The notes under the pieces are model-generated. The model was not told the origin of the DNA, did not search any database, and worked only from the letters and a program-made list of their open reading frames with translations. From an uncultured Ellagibacter sp. (GTDB lineage: Bacteria; Actinomycetota; Coriobacteriia; Coriobacteriales; Eggerthellaceae), in NCBI GenBank assembly GCA_934663775.1, contig CAKUKU010000004.1, forward strand, positions 62,001-126,000: a DNA stretch of 64,000 bases. The letters are read 5' to 3'. The position numbers and the translations under genes were made by a program. Shown one piece after another: positions 38,562 to 47,019 of the stretch. Position 1 is the first letter of the stretch; each line of letters begins with the position of its first letter.

Positions 38562-40754
38562 TTATTCTGCCGTCTTCAGGAGACGGACGGCGAAGTGGGC
38601 GTCGGGCGAGCCGGGCTTGAGCGCGGGGTTGAAGCACGGCGCGCCGCCTAAGGGAGCGAGCGCGAACGCCGAGCCCTCCTCGCTCGCCAGAAACGCCTTC
38701 ACGACATCGATGTTCTCGGCGCGCGTGATGGTGCAGGTGGCGAACACGATGCTGCCGCCGTCGTTCACGTGCGACGCCGCGGATTTCAGAAGCGCGAGGT
38801 CGGTTGCGGCGAACTCGTCGATCTTCTCGGGCTTCAGGCGCCAGCGAATCTCGGGGTGGCGGCGAAGGGTGCCGAGTCCCGAGCAGGGCGCGTCGATGAA
38901 CACGACGTCGAAGGTGCGCTCGCCTACGACCGCATCGAGGTCGCGCGCGTCGCCCGTGAGCGCCTCGGACACGTGCACACCGTATTCCTCTGCGCGATCG
39001 GCGGTGATGTTCGTCTTGAACTCAAGGTTGTCGACGGTGACGTACTCCTCGATCTGCGAGCCGAAGCGGCGGGTGGCGTCGCTTTGGACGAGCACCGTCT
39101 TCGTGCCGCGGCCAGCGCCGATCTCAAGGAGCGATTTGGGTTTCTCATCGGGAAGAACAAGACGCGCGACCTGCTGCGACGACGCGTCGGAGACGAGCAG
39201 CTGCCCGGTTTGGATCATATGGCGCACGCGCCCGTCGAAGAGCACGCGCCCCTCGGAGAGACAGTAGCACCCGGGGATTTCCTCGCCGTTCACCGACACC
39301 GCCACCGGGTTGCCGTGCGCGGACTCGATCGTCTCCACGATCTCGGCCTCGTTAGCGCGCGCGGCGTTCACCGCGATGAATAAGGGGGCGGGCTCGTTCG
39401 ACGCTACGAGGTAGTCGCGTGCGGCCTCGGGGCCCAAGTCGACGAGCGCAAGCCTCGCGAGCCACTCGGGAAACGCATTCAGACGCGCGAAAGCCTCGAT
39501 GCTCGTGCGCGGGTCGTCGAAGGGGAACTTATGCGCCTTGTCGGCGATGCGGCGCAAGACGGCGTTGGCCAGGCCGGACGCCTTCGGCGCGATCGTCTTC
39601 ACGAGCTCGACGCCCTGGCTCACCGCAGCATGCGGCTCCTTTTTGAGGAAAATGATCTCGTAAGTGGAGATTCGCATGGCGTCGCGAACGTCGTCGTCGA
39701 TGTCGCTTAGGCGGTCGAGGCAGCGGTTGATGACGTCGTCGAGCGTGCCGTAGGAGCTCACCACGCCGAGCGTGAGGCGGGTCGCGAACGCGCGATCTTC
39801 GCGCGACATGCGGGAAGAGTCGATGTACTTGTGGATAAGGTCCTGGGCGAACGCGTCGCGCTTGCGCACGATGGAGGTCACCTGCAAAGCTGCTTGGCGC
39901 GCAGGAGAAGCGCTGCGGCCGGCGTCCCTATGGACGACACCGCTCGTGCGCGGCTTGTCGTCGAAGGAGCGCTTCGCTCCGCGCTTCTGCCCGCCCTTGG
40001 GGCGATTTCGGTACTTGAGTTCGCCCTCCTCGTCGAGCTCGAGCTCACCGCGGTAGACGCCCGGCTCCTGCTCGCGCGCTTCGGCGAGGGCAGCGTTCTG
40101 CTCGTTGGGTTGCCAGGGCTTACGCGGCGCGTGCCCGTGGCGCTCGCCCGCATCCTTGCGCGAGAACTCGCGGCCTTCCGGGCGCTCGGCGCGAGGAGCG
40201 GCCTCGCTGCCCGCAGCCTCGTCGACTGCGCGCGGCGACTCCTCAGCGGCAACGACCTGCGAAGACGCGGCGTTCTCGTTCTCCTCGGCTTTCACAAGCG
40301 GTTCACGCGCATCCTGCTCGCGCTTTTCGTAGGGCCCGCGGGGGCCGTCATTGCGCTTGGCATACGGCTTGCGGTTGCCATCGTGTTTGCCGTAGGGCTT
40401 GCGGTTGCCCTCGCCGCGTTTCCCAAACGACTTGCCGCCCGACCGGCGATCGCCTGCGCCCTTGCCGTAGGGCTTGCGCTCGCCTGAGCGCTCGTTGTCG
40501 AACGGCTTGCGGGAGCGATGCTCGCCGTCCTGCGAGCGGCGGTCATCTGCGCGGGAGCCGCTTTTCTTGTAGCCTCCCTTGCGCTCGCCGCCGCGGGAGT
40601 TTCCATAGGAACCTTTGCGATCGCCGCGACCCTTCGAGTCGCGCGGGCCAGAACCCGACCTCCCGCGATAGCCGCCCGCGTTCGGGCGCTTGTCGTTGCG
40701 GTTGCCGTTTGCGTTTCGATGTTCTTCGTGGTGCTGGTTGTTGCCATCAGGCAT
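38562..40754 (-). CDS. rsmB: 16S rRNA m5C967 methyltransferase RsmB with large basic N-terminal extension
   Basis: SAM-dependent methyltransferase acting on C967 of 16S rRNA. Residues about 1-285 are a low-complexity region rich in Arg, Gly, Lys, Ser and Asp, with three RKPY(G/A)K repeats (about 93-98, 118-123, 128-133); the later third is acidic/mixed. From about residue 286 the normal protein begins: NusB-like RNA-binding domain, then the Rossmann domain with FIDAPCSGLGTLRRHPEIRW and VFATCTITRAEN holding the two catalytic cysteines. The chosen ATG at 40754 overlaps the fmt stop by eight bases; the frame is open further upstream inside fmt but is not credible. Confidence 0.93.
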   Translation of the reverse strand: MPDGNNQHHEEHRNANGNRNDKRPNAGGYRGRSGSGPRDSKGRGDRKGSYGNSRGGERKGGYKKSGSRADDRRSQDGEHRSRKPFDNERSGERKPYGKGAGDRRSGGKSFGKRGEGNRKPYGKHDGNRKPYAKRNDGPRGPYEKREQDAREPLVKAEENENAASSQVVAAEESPRAVDEAAGSEAAPRAERPEGREFSRKDAGERHGHAPRKPWQPNEQNAALAEAREQEPGVYRGELELDEEGELKYRNRPKGGQKRGAKRSFDDKPRTSGVVHRDAGRSASPARQAALQVTSIVRKRDAFAQDLIHKYIDSSRMSREDRAFATRLTLGVVSSYGTLDDVINRCLDRLSDIDDDVRDAMRISTYEIIFLKKEPHAAVSQGVELVKTIAPKASGLANAVLRRIADKAHKFPFDDPRTSIEAFARLNAFPEWLARLALVDLGPEAARDYLVASNEPAPLFIAVNAARANEAEIVETIESAHGNPVAVSVNGEEIPGCYCLSEGRVLFDGRVRHMIQTGQLLVSDASSQQVARLVLPDEKPKSLLEIGAGRGTKTVLVQSDATRRFGSQIEEYVTVDNLEFKTNITADRAEEYGVHVSEALTGDARDLDAVVGERTFDVVFIDAPCSGLGTLRRHPEIRWRLKPEKIDEFAATDLALLKSAASHVNDGGSIVFATCTITRAENIDVVKAFLASEEGSAFALAPLGGAPCFNPALKPGSPDAHFAVRLLKTAE

Positions 40755-41706
40755 GGTGAACCGTCCATTCCCCGTCCTGCCCATGAAGCGCTGCGGCACC
40801 GGCCGCAAACGCCTGGGCATCCATTTCCTTCTTTCCGTCAGGCTTGAGCCTGAATACCTCGAGCGCTCCGTCGGCGCACCCGAGCAAAAGCCGTTTCGCC
40901 TTGTAGCGAACTTCGCCGGCACGAAGGCCGCTCGCCGCGAGCCTTCCCTGCTCATCGTAGTCGGCACGGCAGGCGTCCAAGATCGTTGCGCCCTTGCCGA
41001 GCAGCGTGCACTTGCTCGGGTGGCCCGCACTCGACGCGCGCACGCGGCGCGCGAGCATGTCGACGTCGAGCGCCGGATTCAAATCGAGCTCGCCCTTGCT
41101 GATCTTGTGGGCGTAGGTGGCGTCGGTTTCCTTCTGCACGACCCAGCGCTCCTGTTTGCGCATGATTTGCATGATCGCCGTCAAAAGCGCATGCGAGCCC
41201 AGGTTCGCGAGCTCGTCGGCCAACTCGGGCAGCGACTTGCCGTCCACGTTGAGCGTGCGGCAAACGCAGTACGGGCCCGTGTCGAGGCCTTCCTCCATGC
41301 GCATGATGCACACGCCCGTCTCCTCGTCGTCGGCGAGGATCGCGTGCTCGATAGGAGCTGCGCCCCTCCAGCGGGGCAGAAGCGACGCATGCACGTTCAG
41401 GCAGTGGTACGTGGGACATTCGAGCACGTCAGCGGGAAGAATCATACCGTAGGCCGCGACGACGATGAAGTCGGGGCGGTACCGCTCGAGCGTGGCGACC
41501 GCTTCGGGGTCCTTAAACGTCGTGGGCTGCTCCACGGGGATGCCCAAGCGCTCGGCCGTCTCCTTCACCGGCGAGGCCGCAAGCTTCTTGCCGCGCCCGC
41601 GCACTGCATCGGGGCGCGTGTAGGCCGCAACGACGTCGTAGTGCTCGGAGAGGTCTTCAAGGATGGTCGCCGCGAAATCCGGCGTGCCCATGAAAACGAT
41701 GCGCAT
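40747..41706 (-). CDS. fmt: Methionyl-tRNA formyltransferase
   Basis: Formylates initiator Met-tRNA using 10-formyl-THF. MRIVFMGTPDFAATIL begins the formyltransferase domain, NVHASLLPRWRGAAPI is the catalytic signature, and the OB-like C-terminal domain follows. 319 residues. The gene lies between def and rsmB, the standard def-fmt-rsmB order. Confidence 0.96.
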   Translation of the reverse strand: MRIVFMGTPDFAATILEDLSEHYDVVAAYTRPDAVRGRGKKLAASPVKETAERLGIPVEQPTTFKDPEAVATLERYRPDFIVVAAYGMILPADVLECPTYHCLNVHASLLPRWRGAAPIEHAILADDEETGVCIMRMEEGLDTGPYCVCRTLNVDGKSLPELADELANLGSHALLTAIMQIMRKQERWVVQKETDATYAHKISKGELDLNPALDVDMLARRVRASSAGHPSKCTLLGKGATILDACRADYDEQGRLAASGLRAGEVRYKAKRLLLGCADGALEVFRLKPDGKKEMDAQAFAAGAAALHGQDGEWTVHHA

Positions 41707-42240
41707 TCAATCCACCTCGATAGAGGTGTCGCCGGGCATGGCACCCTGCTTGCGCGCCTCATCGTAGGCTTCGAGCGCGCGAATACGCGTGAGCGGGTCG
41801 CATGCCTCGAACAGCGTGCGGCCGTTTAGATGGTCGATCTCGTGTTGAAGGCAGCGCCCGAGAAGGCCATCGCCCTCGATTTCCCACAGCTCGCCGTCGA
41901 GGTCGTAATAGCGCACGCGAGCCCAGGGCTTGCGTGAGACGGGAACGGTGATGCCAGGGCAGGACAGGCAGCCCTCACCTTGGGTTTCGGGCTCGCCTTT
42001 GAGCTCGATGATCTCGGGGTTGACCAAAACGATGGGGTTTTGCTCCTCGGAATCGTCCACGTCGATCACGATCAGGCGCTTCGTCACGCCCACCTGGGGA
42101 GCGGCGATACCGCAGCCGTTGTTGTGATACATCGCGCGAGCCATCTGCTTCGCGAGTTTCTTCAAGCTGTGATCGCCCGGCGTGCACGACTCGCACTCCT
42201 GGCGAAGAAGCGGGTCGGGAGCTATAACGATACTGACCAC
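41707..42240 (-). CDS. def: Peptide deformylase
   Basis: Metallohydrolase removing formyl from new proteins. All three motifs are present: GCGIAAPQVG, EGCLSCPG (metal Cys) and QHEIDHLNG (metal His pair). The start is unsure. I chose the GTG at 42240 (VVSIVIAPDPLL), ten bases after AAAGGA; the frame also has an upstream GTG at 42276 that would add 12 residues. It ends directly before fmt. Confidence 0.94.
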   Translation of the reverse strand: MVSIVIAPDPLLRQECESCTPGDHSLKKLAKQMARAMYHNNGCGIAAPQVGVTKRLIVIDVDDSEEQNPIVLVNPEIIELKGEPETQGEGCLSCPGITVPVSRKPWARVRYYDLDGELWEIEGDGLLGRCLQHEIDHLNGRTLFEACDPLTRIRALEAYDEARKQGAMPGDTSIEVD

Positions 42241-42287
42241 TGGCAACACGTCCTTTATTCGGTTTGATGCGGGCACAACTTTTTAAT

Positions 42288-42333
42288 ACCCGCCTTTTTC
42301 GCTTGCGACATTGTGGCAAGCGAAATGGCGGGT
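42288..42333 (-). terminator. Nested hairpin between the SPFH gene and def
   Basis: Outer stem ACCCGCC/GGCGGGT (42288-42294 with 42327-42333) and inner stem TTTCGCTTGC/GCAAGCGAAA (42297-42306 with 42316-42325). On the minus strand it lies between the SPFH stop and the def start. It has no U-tract, so it is either a terminator with poor tail or a structure in the def leader. Confidence 0.5.
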
Positions 42334-42408
42334 GTCCACCCAAAAGACCAGGTTAAGCGGGAAACGAACACAAATTCGCGGGATGTGGTGCCGTATAGGC
42401 AAAAGCGC

Positions 42409-43371
42409 CTACGCGCTCGGCGTCTCGCTTTGCTTCGCGGCGTTGGGGTCGTCGGTCACGATTTCCTTGATCGACGCCGCAAGGCCTGCGATTCCCTGAA
42501 TGTCGGAGGGGATGATGAGCTTGGTTGCACGACCGTTCGCGACGCACTTCAGAGCCTCGTATGCTTGAAGGGTCAAAACCGCGTTGTCGGCGCCCGCCTC
42601 GCGCACCATCGCGATGCCCTCTGCGGTTGCGCGCTGGACGTTGCGGATAGCCTCGGCCTCACCTTCCGCCTCGCGAATCTGCTTTTCCTTCTCGGCTTCC
42701 GCGGCGAGGATGATCGCCTGCTTTTCCGCCTCGGCGGAGAGGATCTGCGCCTGCTTCTCGCCCTCGGCGACCGTGATGGCGCTCTGCTTCTGGCCCTCTG
42801 CCAAAAGCACGGCCTCGCGTTTCTCTCGCTCGGCCTTCATCTGCTTTTCCATCGCCTGCTGGATGGCGGCGGGCGGCGTGATGTTCTTCACCTCGACGCG
42901 GTTGACCTTGATGCCCCAGGCATCCGTCGCCTCATCGAGGATGGAGCGCATCTTCGCGTTGATGGTGTCGCGGGAAACGAGCGTCGTGTCGAGGTCGAGC
43001 TCGCCGATGATGTTGCGGATCGTGGTCGCGGAGAGGTTCTCAATAGCGACGATGGGGTTCTCCACGCCGTAGCAAAAAAGCTTCGGGTCGAGAATCTTGA
43101 AGAAGACGACCGTGTCGATCGAGATCGTGACGTTGTCCTTCGTGATGACCGGCTGCGGCGGGAAATCGAAAACCTGTTCCTTGAGAGAGATTCCCATGCG
43201 CACATGGTCGATGAAGGGAATCTTGATGTGGAGGCCGTTGTTCCACGTGGTGAGATACGACCCCAGACGCTCGACGATGGCGGCCTCGGCCTGCGGAACG
43301 ATCTTCACGCAGGTGACGGCTAAGACCACCACGATGATGACGAGCACGATGAGGAAGGTGAGCAGTGGCAT
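42409..43371 (-). CDS. SPFH/stomatin-like membrane protein (QmcA type)
   Basis: 320 residues: one N-terminal transmembrane helix (about 4-24), an SPFH/PHB domain (VPQAEAAIVERLGSY onward to about 190), then a long Glu/Ala/Lys-rich coiled coil (about 180-265). Such proteins oligomerise in membrane microdomains and often accompany proteases or NfeD proteins. NfeD lies 26 bases upstream, the usual pairing. Confidence 0.9.
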   Translation of the reverse strand: MPLLTFLIVLVIIVVVLAVTCVKIVPQAEAAIVERLGSYLTTWNNGLHIKIPFIDHVRMGISLKEQVFDFPPQPVITKDNVTISIDTVVFFKILDPKLFCYGVENPIVAIENLSATTIRNIIGELDLDTTLVSRDTINAKMRSILDEATDAWGIKVNRVEVKNITPPAAIQQAMEKQMKAEREKREAVLLAEGQKQSAITVAEGEKQAQILSAEAEKQAIILAAEAEKEKQIREAEGEAEAIRNVQRATAEGIAMVREAGADNAVLTLQAYEALKCVANGRATKLIIPSDIQGIAGLAASIKEIVTDDPNAAKQSETPSA

Positions 43372-43397
43372 AGCGTTTCCTTTCGATAGCGGACGGT

Positions 43398-43835
43398 TTA
43401 TGCTTCCGGTTCACACGGTTTGACGATGAGCTTGATAGATTCCTGACCAATGACTTCGACGCGCGTGCCCTCGGGTAGGACCTCGCCCGTAGCCGAGCGC
43501 GCCGACCAGGTCATATGGTCGGAAAGCTCAACCCTGCCGGTGAGCCCGTCGTTGTCGACGGCAACGCATACGACGCCGCGCTCGCCGATGAGGGTCGGCT
43601 CTTCCGCCCGCCCGCGGTCGCGGTATTTCACGAACACGGGGCGCAGGAGCACGAGGCACAACACGGACACGATGAGGAAGAGCACGATCTGCACGATGAG
43701 GTTCGCGCCGAGAAGGTCGGCCACGAACGCTACCAGAGCGCCGACGACGAACCACATCGTGACCAGCCCAAACGAGAGAGCCTCGATGACGGCCATCACG
43801 CCCGCAACCACAAGCCAGAGAAACGGACCCGCCAT
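43398..43835 (-). CDS. NfeD-family membrane protein
   Basis: 145 residues: three to four transmembrane helices (about 5-25, 25-45, 47-70), then a C-terminal OB-fold domain (TLIGERGVVCVAVDND, GTRVEVIGQESIKLIV), the short NfeD type without the serine protease domain. AAAGGAGGTG lies five bases before the ATG at 43835. The open frame continues to 44198, but that stretch crosses a terminator and is not coding. It partners the SPFH protein downstream. Confidence 0.9.
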   Translation of the reverse strand: MAGPFLWLVVAGVMAVIEALSFGLVTMWFVVGALVAFVADLLGANLIVQIVLFLIVSVLCLVLLRPVFVKYRDRGRAEEPTLIGERGVVCVAVDNDGLTGRVELSDHMTWSARSATGEVLPEGTRVEVIGQESIKLIVKPCEPEA

Positions 43836-43987
43836 AGTCGCACCTCCTTTTGTCTTCAAGTAAGAACCAGTATACCAGAGCGCATGGCGGCGCCTCTGAC
43901 CACATGGGCGGAATCTGGGGCTTAAACCCCGAGCGATAGCGAACCCCTGCCCACCGATTTCGCAGTCGAGTCGCGCACTCAAACGCA

Positions 43988-44022
43988 AAGAAGCGCGGCC
44001 CCCTGTGGAAGCCGCGCTTCTC
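43988..44022 (-). terminator. Terminator of the flavoprotein-cytochrome operon
   Basis: A perfect 10-base stem GAAGCGCGGC with its complement (43990-43999 and 44011-44020) followed on the minus strand by TTTGCGTTT, 40 bases after the cytochrome stop. Confidence 0.75.
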
Positions 44023-44059
44023 CTTCGCAATCGGTGCATCCCGATCGACTCAGTGCAAT

Positions 44060-44797
44060 CTAGTCGAGCGTGCCCGACGCCTCCTCGAGCTGAGTGTTCT
44101 CGGTGTAGTCGATCCAACCGTCGGGGACGACCGCATCGGTGTGGCACTGCGTGCAGTAGTTCACGCTCGTGCGGTGCGCTTTGTGGCATGTTGTGCACTT
44201 CTGCTCGCCATGCTGCGGGGTATGCGGGTTGATCTTGCCCATCCAGGCCGTCTTCTTCTCCAGCTCCTCGCGCGTGTAGGGGTGGCAGCTGTCGTTCATG
44301 CAGAACTCATCGGAGTTCTCAAGACCGCGCGCCTCCACAAGCTGCGTCGCCGTTCGTTCGCCGAGCGGGCTGTCGTAGTTGCCGGACACCCACTCGACGC
44401 CTTCGTTCACCTGCTCGCTGAGCGTCGGCACATGGCAATCCATGCAGGTCTTGCCCACTTGCCCGTGCACCGCGGCGAGCATGCTGGAAGCGTCCTCGAC
44501 CTCGTTGCCCCACTTATCGGTGGCGGACTCGCCGGGAGTCGCCTCGTAGGTTGGCAGATACGGGTCCATCGGGTTGTGGCAGATGGCGTTGCAAAAGCTC
44601 GGCTGCTCGTGCCACACCATGAAGCCCGCGCCCGCAACCACGAGCACCGCAACGATGCAGCCGACCACGATGCCCGCGCGCTGTTTCCTCGTGCACTTGC
44701 GCTTAGGCGAGGAAGCGCCCGCCGAAGCGGCTTCTGCGGCAGGGGACGCACTCGCGTCCTCCACCTTGTCCTTTTCGATTTCGCTTTGTTCGCTCAT
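44060..44797 (-). CDS. NapC/NrfH-like membrane-anchored multiheme cytochrome c
   Basis: 245 residues. An Ala/Ser/Glu-rich cytoplasmic N-terminus and a transmembrane helix (about 42-62) precede an exported domain with five potential heme c sites: C69-x3-C73-H, C118-x2-C121-H, C166-x4-C171-H, C201-x2-C204-H and C215-x2-C218-H. Two of the five have non-standard spacing. NrfH-type proteins take electrons from menaquinol and pass them to an exported reductase; the flavoprotein gene ends 27 bases upstream and is the evident partner. Confidence 0.9.
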   Translation of the reverse strand: MSEQSEIEKDKVEDASASPAAEAASAGASSPKRKCTRKQRAGIVVGCIVAVLVVAGAGFMVWHEQPSFCNAICHNPMDPYLPTYEATPGESATDKWGNEVEDASSMLAAVHGQVGKTCMDCHVPTLSEQVNEGVEWVSGNYDSPLGERTATQLVEARGLENSDEFCMNDSCHPYTREELEKKTAWMGKINPHTPQHGEQKCTTCHKAHRTSVNYCTQCHTDAVVPDGWIDYTENTQLEEASGTLD

Positions 44798-44824
44798 CGC
44801 AATACTCCTTTCTCGGGCCTTTGA

Positions 44825-46468
44825 CTAGACGAGGCCTAAGATATTGCGAACAGCGATGCGGCCGAACGCGCAGCACTCGCCCAGGTTGCCGCCGCCGTTG
44901 TACATGTCGCACCACACGCTGCCGAACTCGCCGGCGCTGTAGAGGTTCGGGATGACATCGCCGTTCAGGTCGATGATCTGCGCATGCTCGTTGCGGCGCG
45001 GGCCGCCGTCGGTGTTGAGCATGGTGTAAGAGCAATGGCATGCGTGGAAGGGGGCGCCCTTAATCGGGGTCAATGTCTTCTCCGGGCGATAGAACGCGGG
45101 GTCATAGCCCTCTTCGCAGTACTCGTTCCACTTAGCGACCGTCTTCACGAGCTCTTCTTTGTTGATGCCCGCCTTGTCGGCAAGCTCCTCGATGGTGTTG
45201 GCGGTATAGCCGTAGCCCTCGCTCGACGGCTCGAAGTTCGGAGCGGTCTGGTAGGCCATCATCTGCTTATAGCCCGCGTCGTCCAAGATGTACCAGGTGG
45301 TCTTCGGCATTGGCAGGTGCGGCCATTCGCCGCCGAACTGCATGTGGCCATGGCGGCTGCCGACGTTGATGTTGAGCGGGTTCTGGTCGATGACGTCCCA
45401 GTCATGCTCATGGTCGGAGTCCCAGTCCATGAAGAAGCGTCGACCGTTCTCGGCGACGGTGATGCCGAACTGCTTGGGCGTGCGCATGGTCACGTCCTCG
45501 CCCTCGATCGGCGACACGCTCGTCCACATGCCAGCACAGCTGTTCATATGCCACATGTCGGCGCCGATGCGGGCGCAGATGTAGTGGCCGTCGCCGGTGT
45601 TCATGCGGCCGGCGATGCAGCGCGCGGTCGCGGCGGAGAGGTAGTCGGCGCGCATCTGCTTGTTGTTCTCGAAGCCGCCGCAGCACATGATGACGCCCTT
45701 GCTCGCCTTCACGTAGATGGTCTTGCCCTCGTAGGTGTAGACGCCGCCGAGCACGGCTCTGCTCTCGGGGTCCTGCACAAGCGCGGTAAGGGGCGCGTTG
45801 AGCTTGTGGGTGATGTCCTTGTTGTCGGCGAACACGGAGTTCACGAACTTGATGACGTGGTCGTACTTCTCGTCCTTGAAGAAGAGGACGCCCAGATTGT
45901 AGCCGTGCGGAAGCTCGGCGTACTCGGGGTAGCACGTGTCGCCTGTGCCGGGATGGAAATGCGTCGTGGCCTTGATGTAGTCGGCCTTGAAGCCGGGCAG
46001 GCTTTCAAGCCACGTCTTGTTCTCGTGGATGCCCTCGGCGAAGGCGTCGAGAACGGCGTCGGGGGTGTTGTCCATCTCGCCGCGCAGCTCGTAGAGGTAC
46101 TGGCGGAAGCCCTCTGCGTGGTCGTCGTCGGTCCACAGCACGCGGCCGGCGGAAAACGGGCTGTCGCCGTCACCGAGCACAAGCGCGCCTTTTTCGAGGA
46201 GAAGCGCCTTCGCGCCGTTGCCCTCGGTGGCGATGGTCGCGGCCGCCGCCTGTCCGGCCAAGCCGCCGCCGACGATGAGGACGTCGGTCTCCTCGTCCCA
46301 ATCGATTTCTCCGATGGACTGGGCGAAGTTGTTCTTGTTCTCCGCCTTGCCCTTCGGAGCACATCCCCCGAGCGCGCCGGCCGCCACACCTGCGAGCACC
46401 GTAGCGCCTGCCGCCTTGATGAAGCTGCGGCGAGACCTCGTCAGGTTGAGACTCTCGGTCAAATCCAT
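44825..46468 (-). CDS. Tat-exported FAD-dependent reductase (fumarate-reductase-like flavoprotein)
   Basis: 547 residues. Twin-arginine signal RSRRSFIKAAGATVLAG, then GALGGCAPK, which also reads as a lipobox. The FAD_binding_2 domain begins VLIVGGGLAGQAAAA and ends with IPNLYSAGEFGSVWCDMYNG and GECCAFGRIA. It belongs to the group of urocanate-, fumarate- and cardiac-glycoside-type reductases abundant in Eggerthellaceae; the electron acceptor is unknown. The ATG at 46468 has AAAGGGG upstream. It probably receives electrons from the cytochrome encoded next. Confidence 0.92.
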   Translation of the reverse strand: MDLTESLNLTRSRRSFIKAAGATVLAGVAAGALGGCAPKGKAENKNNFAQSIGEIDWDEETDVLIVGGGLAGQAAAATIATEGNGAKALLLEKGALVLGDGDSPFSAGRVLWTDDDHAEGFRQYLYELRGEMDNTPDAVLDAFAEGIHENKTWLESLPGFKADYIKATTHFHPGTGDTCYPEYAELPHGYNLGVLFFKDEKYDHVIKFVNSVFADNKDITHKLNAPLTALVQDPESRAVLGGVYTYEGKTIYVKASKGVIMCCGGFENNKQMRADYLSAATARCIAGRMNTGDGHYICARIGADMWHMNSCAGMWTSVSPIEGEDVTMRTPKQFGITVAENGRRFFMDWDSDHEHDWDVIDQNPLNINVGSRHGHMQFGGEWPHLPMPKTTWYILDDAGYKQMMAYQTAPNFEPSSEGYGYTANTIEELADKAGINKEELVKTVAKWNEYCEEGYDPAFYRPEKTLTPIKGAPFHACHCSYTMLNTDGGPRRNEHAQIIDLNGDVIPNLYSAGEFGSVWCDMYNGGGNLGECCAFGRIAVRNILGLV

Positions 46469-46633
46469 GCTGGCCCCTTTCCTATTCCTCTTCCCGGGCC
46501 CAGCGCCCTTGCGCTGCCCGAATAAAACCAACGTCTGGAGCATACGCGGGAAGCGCTGCGGCATCTTCACCCGCAGCTGGGGTAGCGCGACCGAAAACGA
46601 GCTTTTTTCATCACCCGAAGAGGGGGAAATACG

Positions 46634-46678
46634 TATAATCGCTGCTATTCACGGGTACGAGGCGCACATAATGCCTCG
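46634..46678. promoter_or_regulatory. Promoter-like AT-rich region and inverted repeat upstream of the flavoprotein gene
   Basis: TATAAT on the plus strand (46634-46639) faces the luxR remnant, and an inverted repeat CGAGGC-N9-GCCTCG spans 46658-46678. The divergent flavoprotein promoter must also lie in this 245-base gap, but I see no clear minus-strand hexamers. Confidence 0.35.
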
Positions 46679-46712
46679 GTAGAGAATAATAAGGCACGTG
46701 CAATAATCGTGA

Positions 46713-46976
46713 GGCTCCGCAGGCTCGGGCAGGCTACCCGCGGCGCCCGAAGACCATCGGAGCATCGACGAGCGTTGCGATGTCATCGGCGCGCAACATG
46801 GACTCACGCCGCGCGAGCTCGAGGTCATGAAGCTTCTGTGCAAAGGGCGCACGAAATCCTATATCGCAGAGACGCTCTATCTCACGGAAAACACGGTACG
46901 CAGCCACGCGAAGCATCTCTACACGAAGCTCGCCGTGCACAGCAAGCAAGAGCTGATGGATTTGGTCGGCGCCTAA
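46713..46976 (+). pseudogene. Truncated LuxR-family regulator (C-terminal HTH only)
   Basis: Frame +, bounded upstream by a TGA at 46710-46712. It encodes a linker (RLPAAPEDHRSIDERCDVIG) and a complete LuxR/GerE helix-turn-helix (GLTPRELEVMKLLCKGRTKS, YIAETLYLTENTVRSHAKHL) ending TAA at 46974. No ATG, GTG or TTG precedes the HTH; the first ATG lies inside it. Full-length relatives, such as the gene at 54104-55597, have about 400 membrane residues before this domain. It looks like the remnant of the reductase operon's own regulator after a 5' deletion. Confidence 0.8.
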
Positions 46977-47019
46977 GAAGGCAGGTGCCGCGATGGGCGA
47001 CTTGCGCGGCGGGCTCGAT

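Noticed and set aside
43836..44198. In-frame N-terminal extension of the NfeD protein
   Set aside because: It would run through the terminator hairpin at 43988-44022 and the end of the cytochrome gene; a near-perfect ribosome site marks the start at 43835.
44984..46525. Plus-strand open frame of 513 codons opposite the flavoprotein gene
   Set aside because: Antisense shadow; the minus strand encodes a complete Tat signal and FAD domain.
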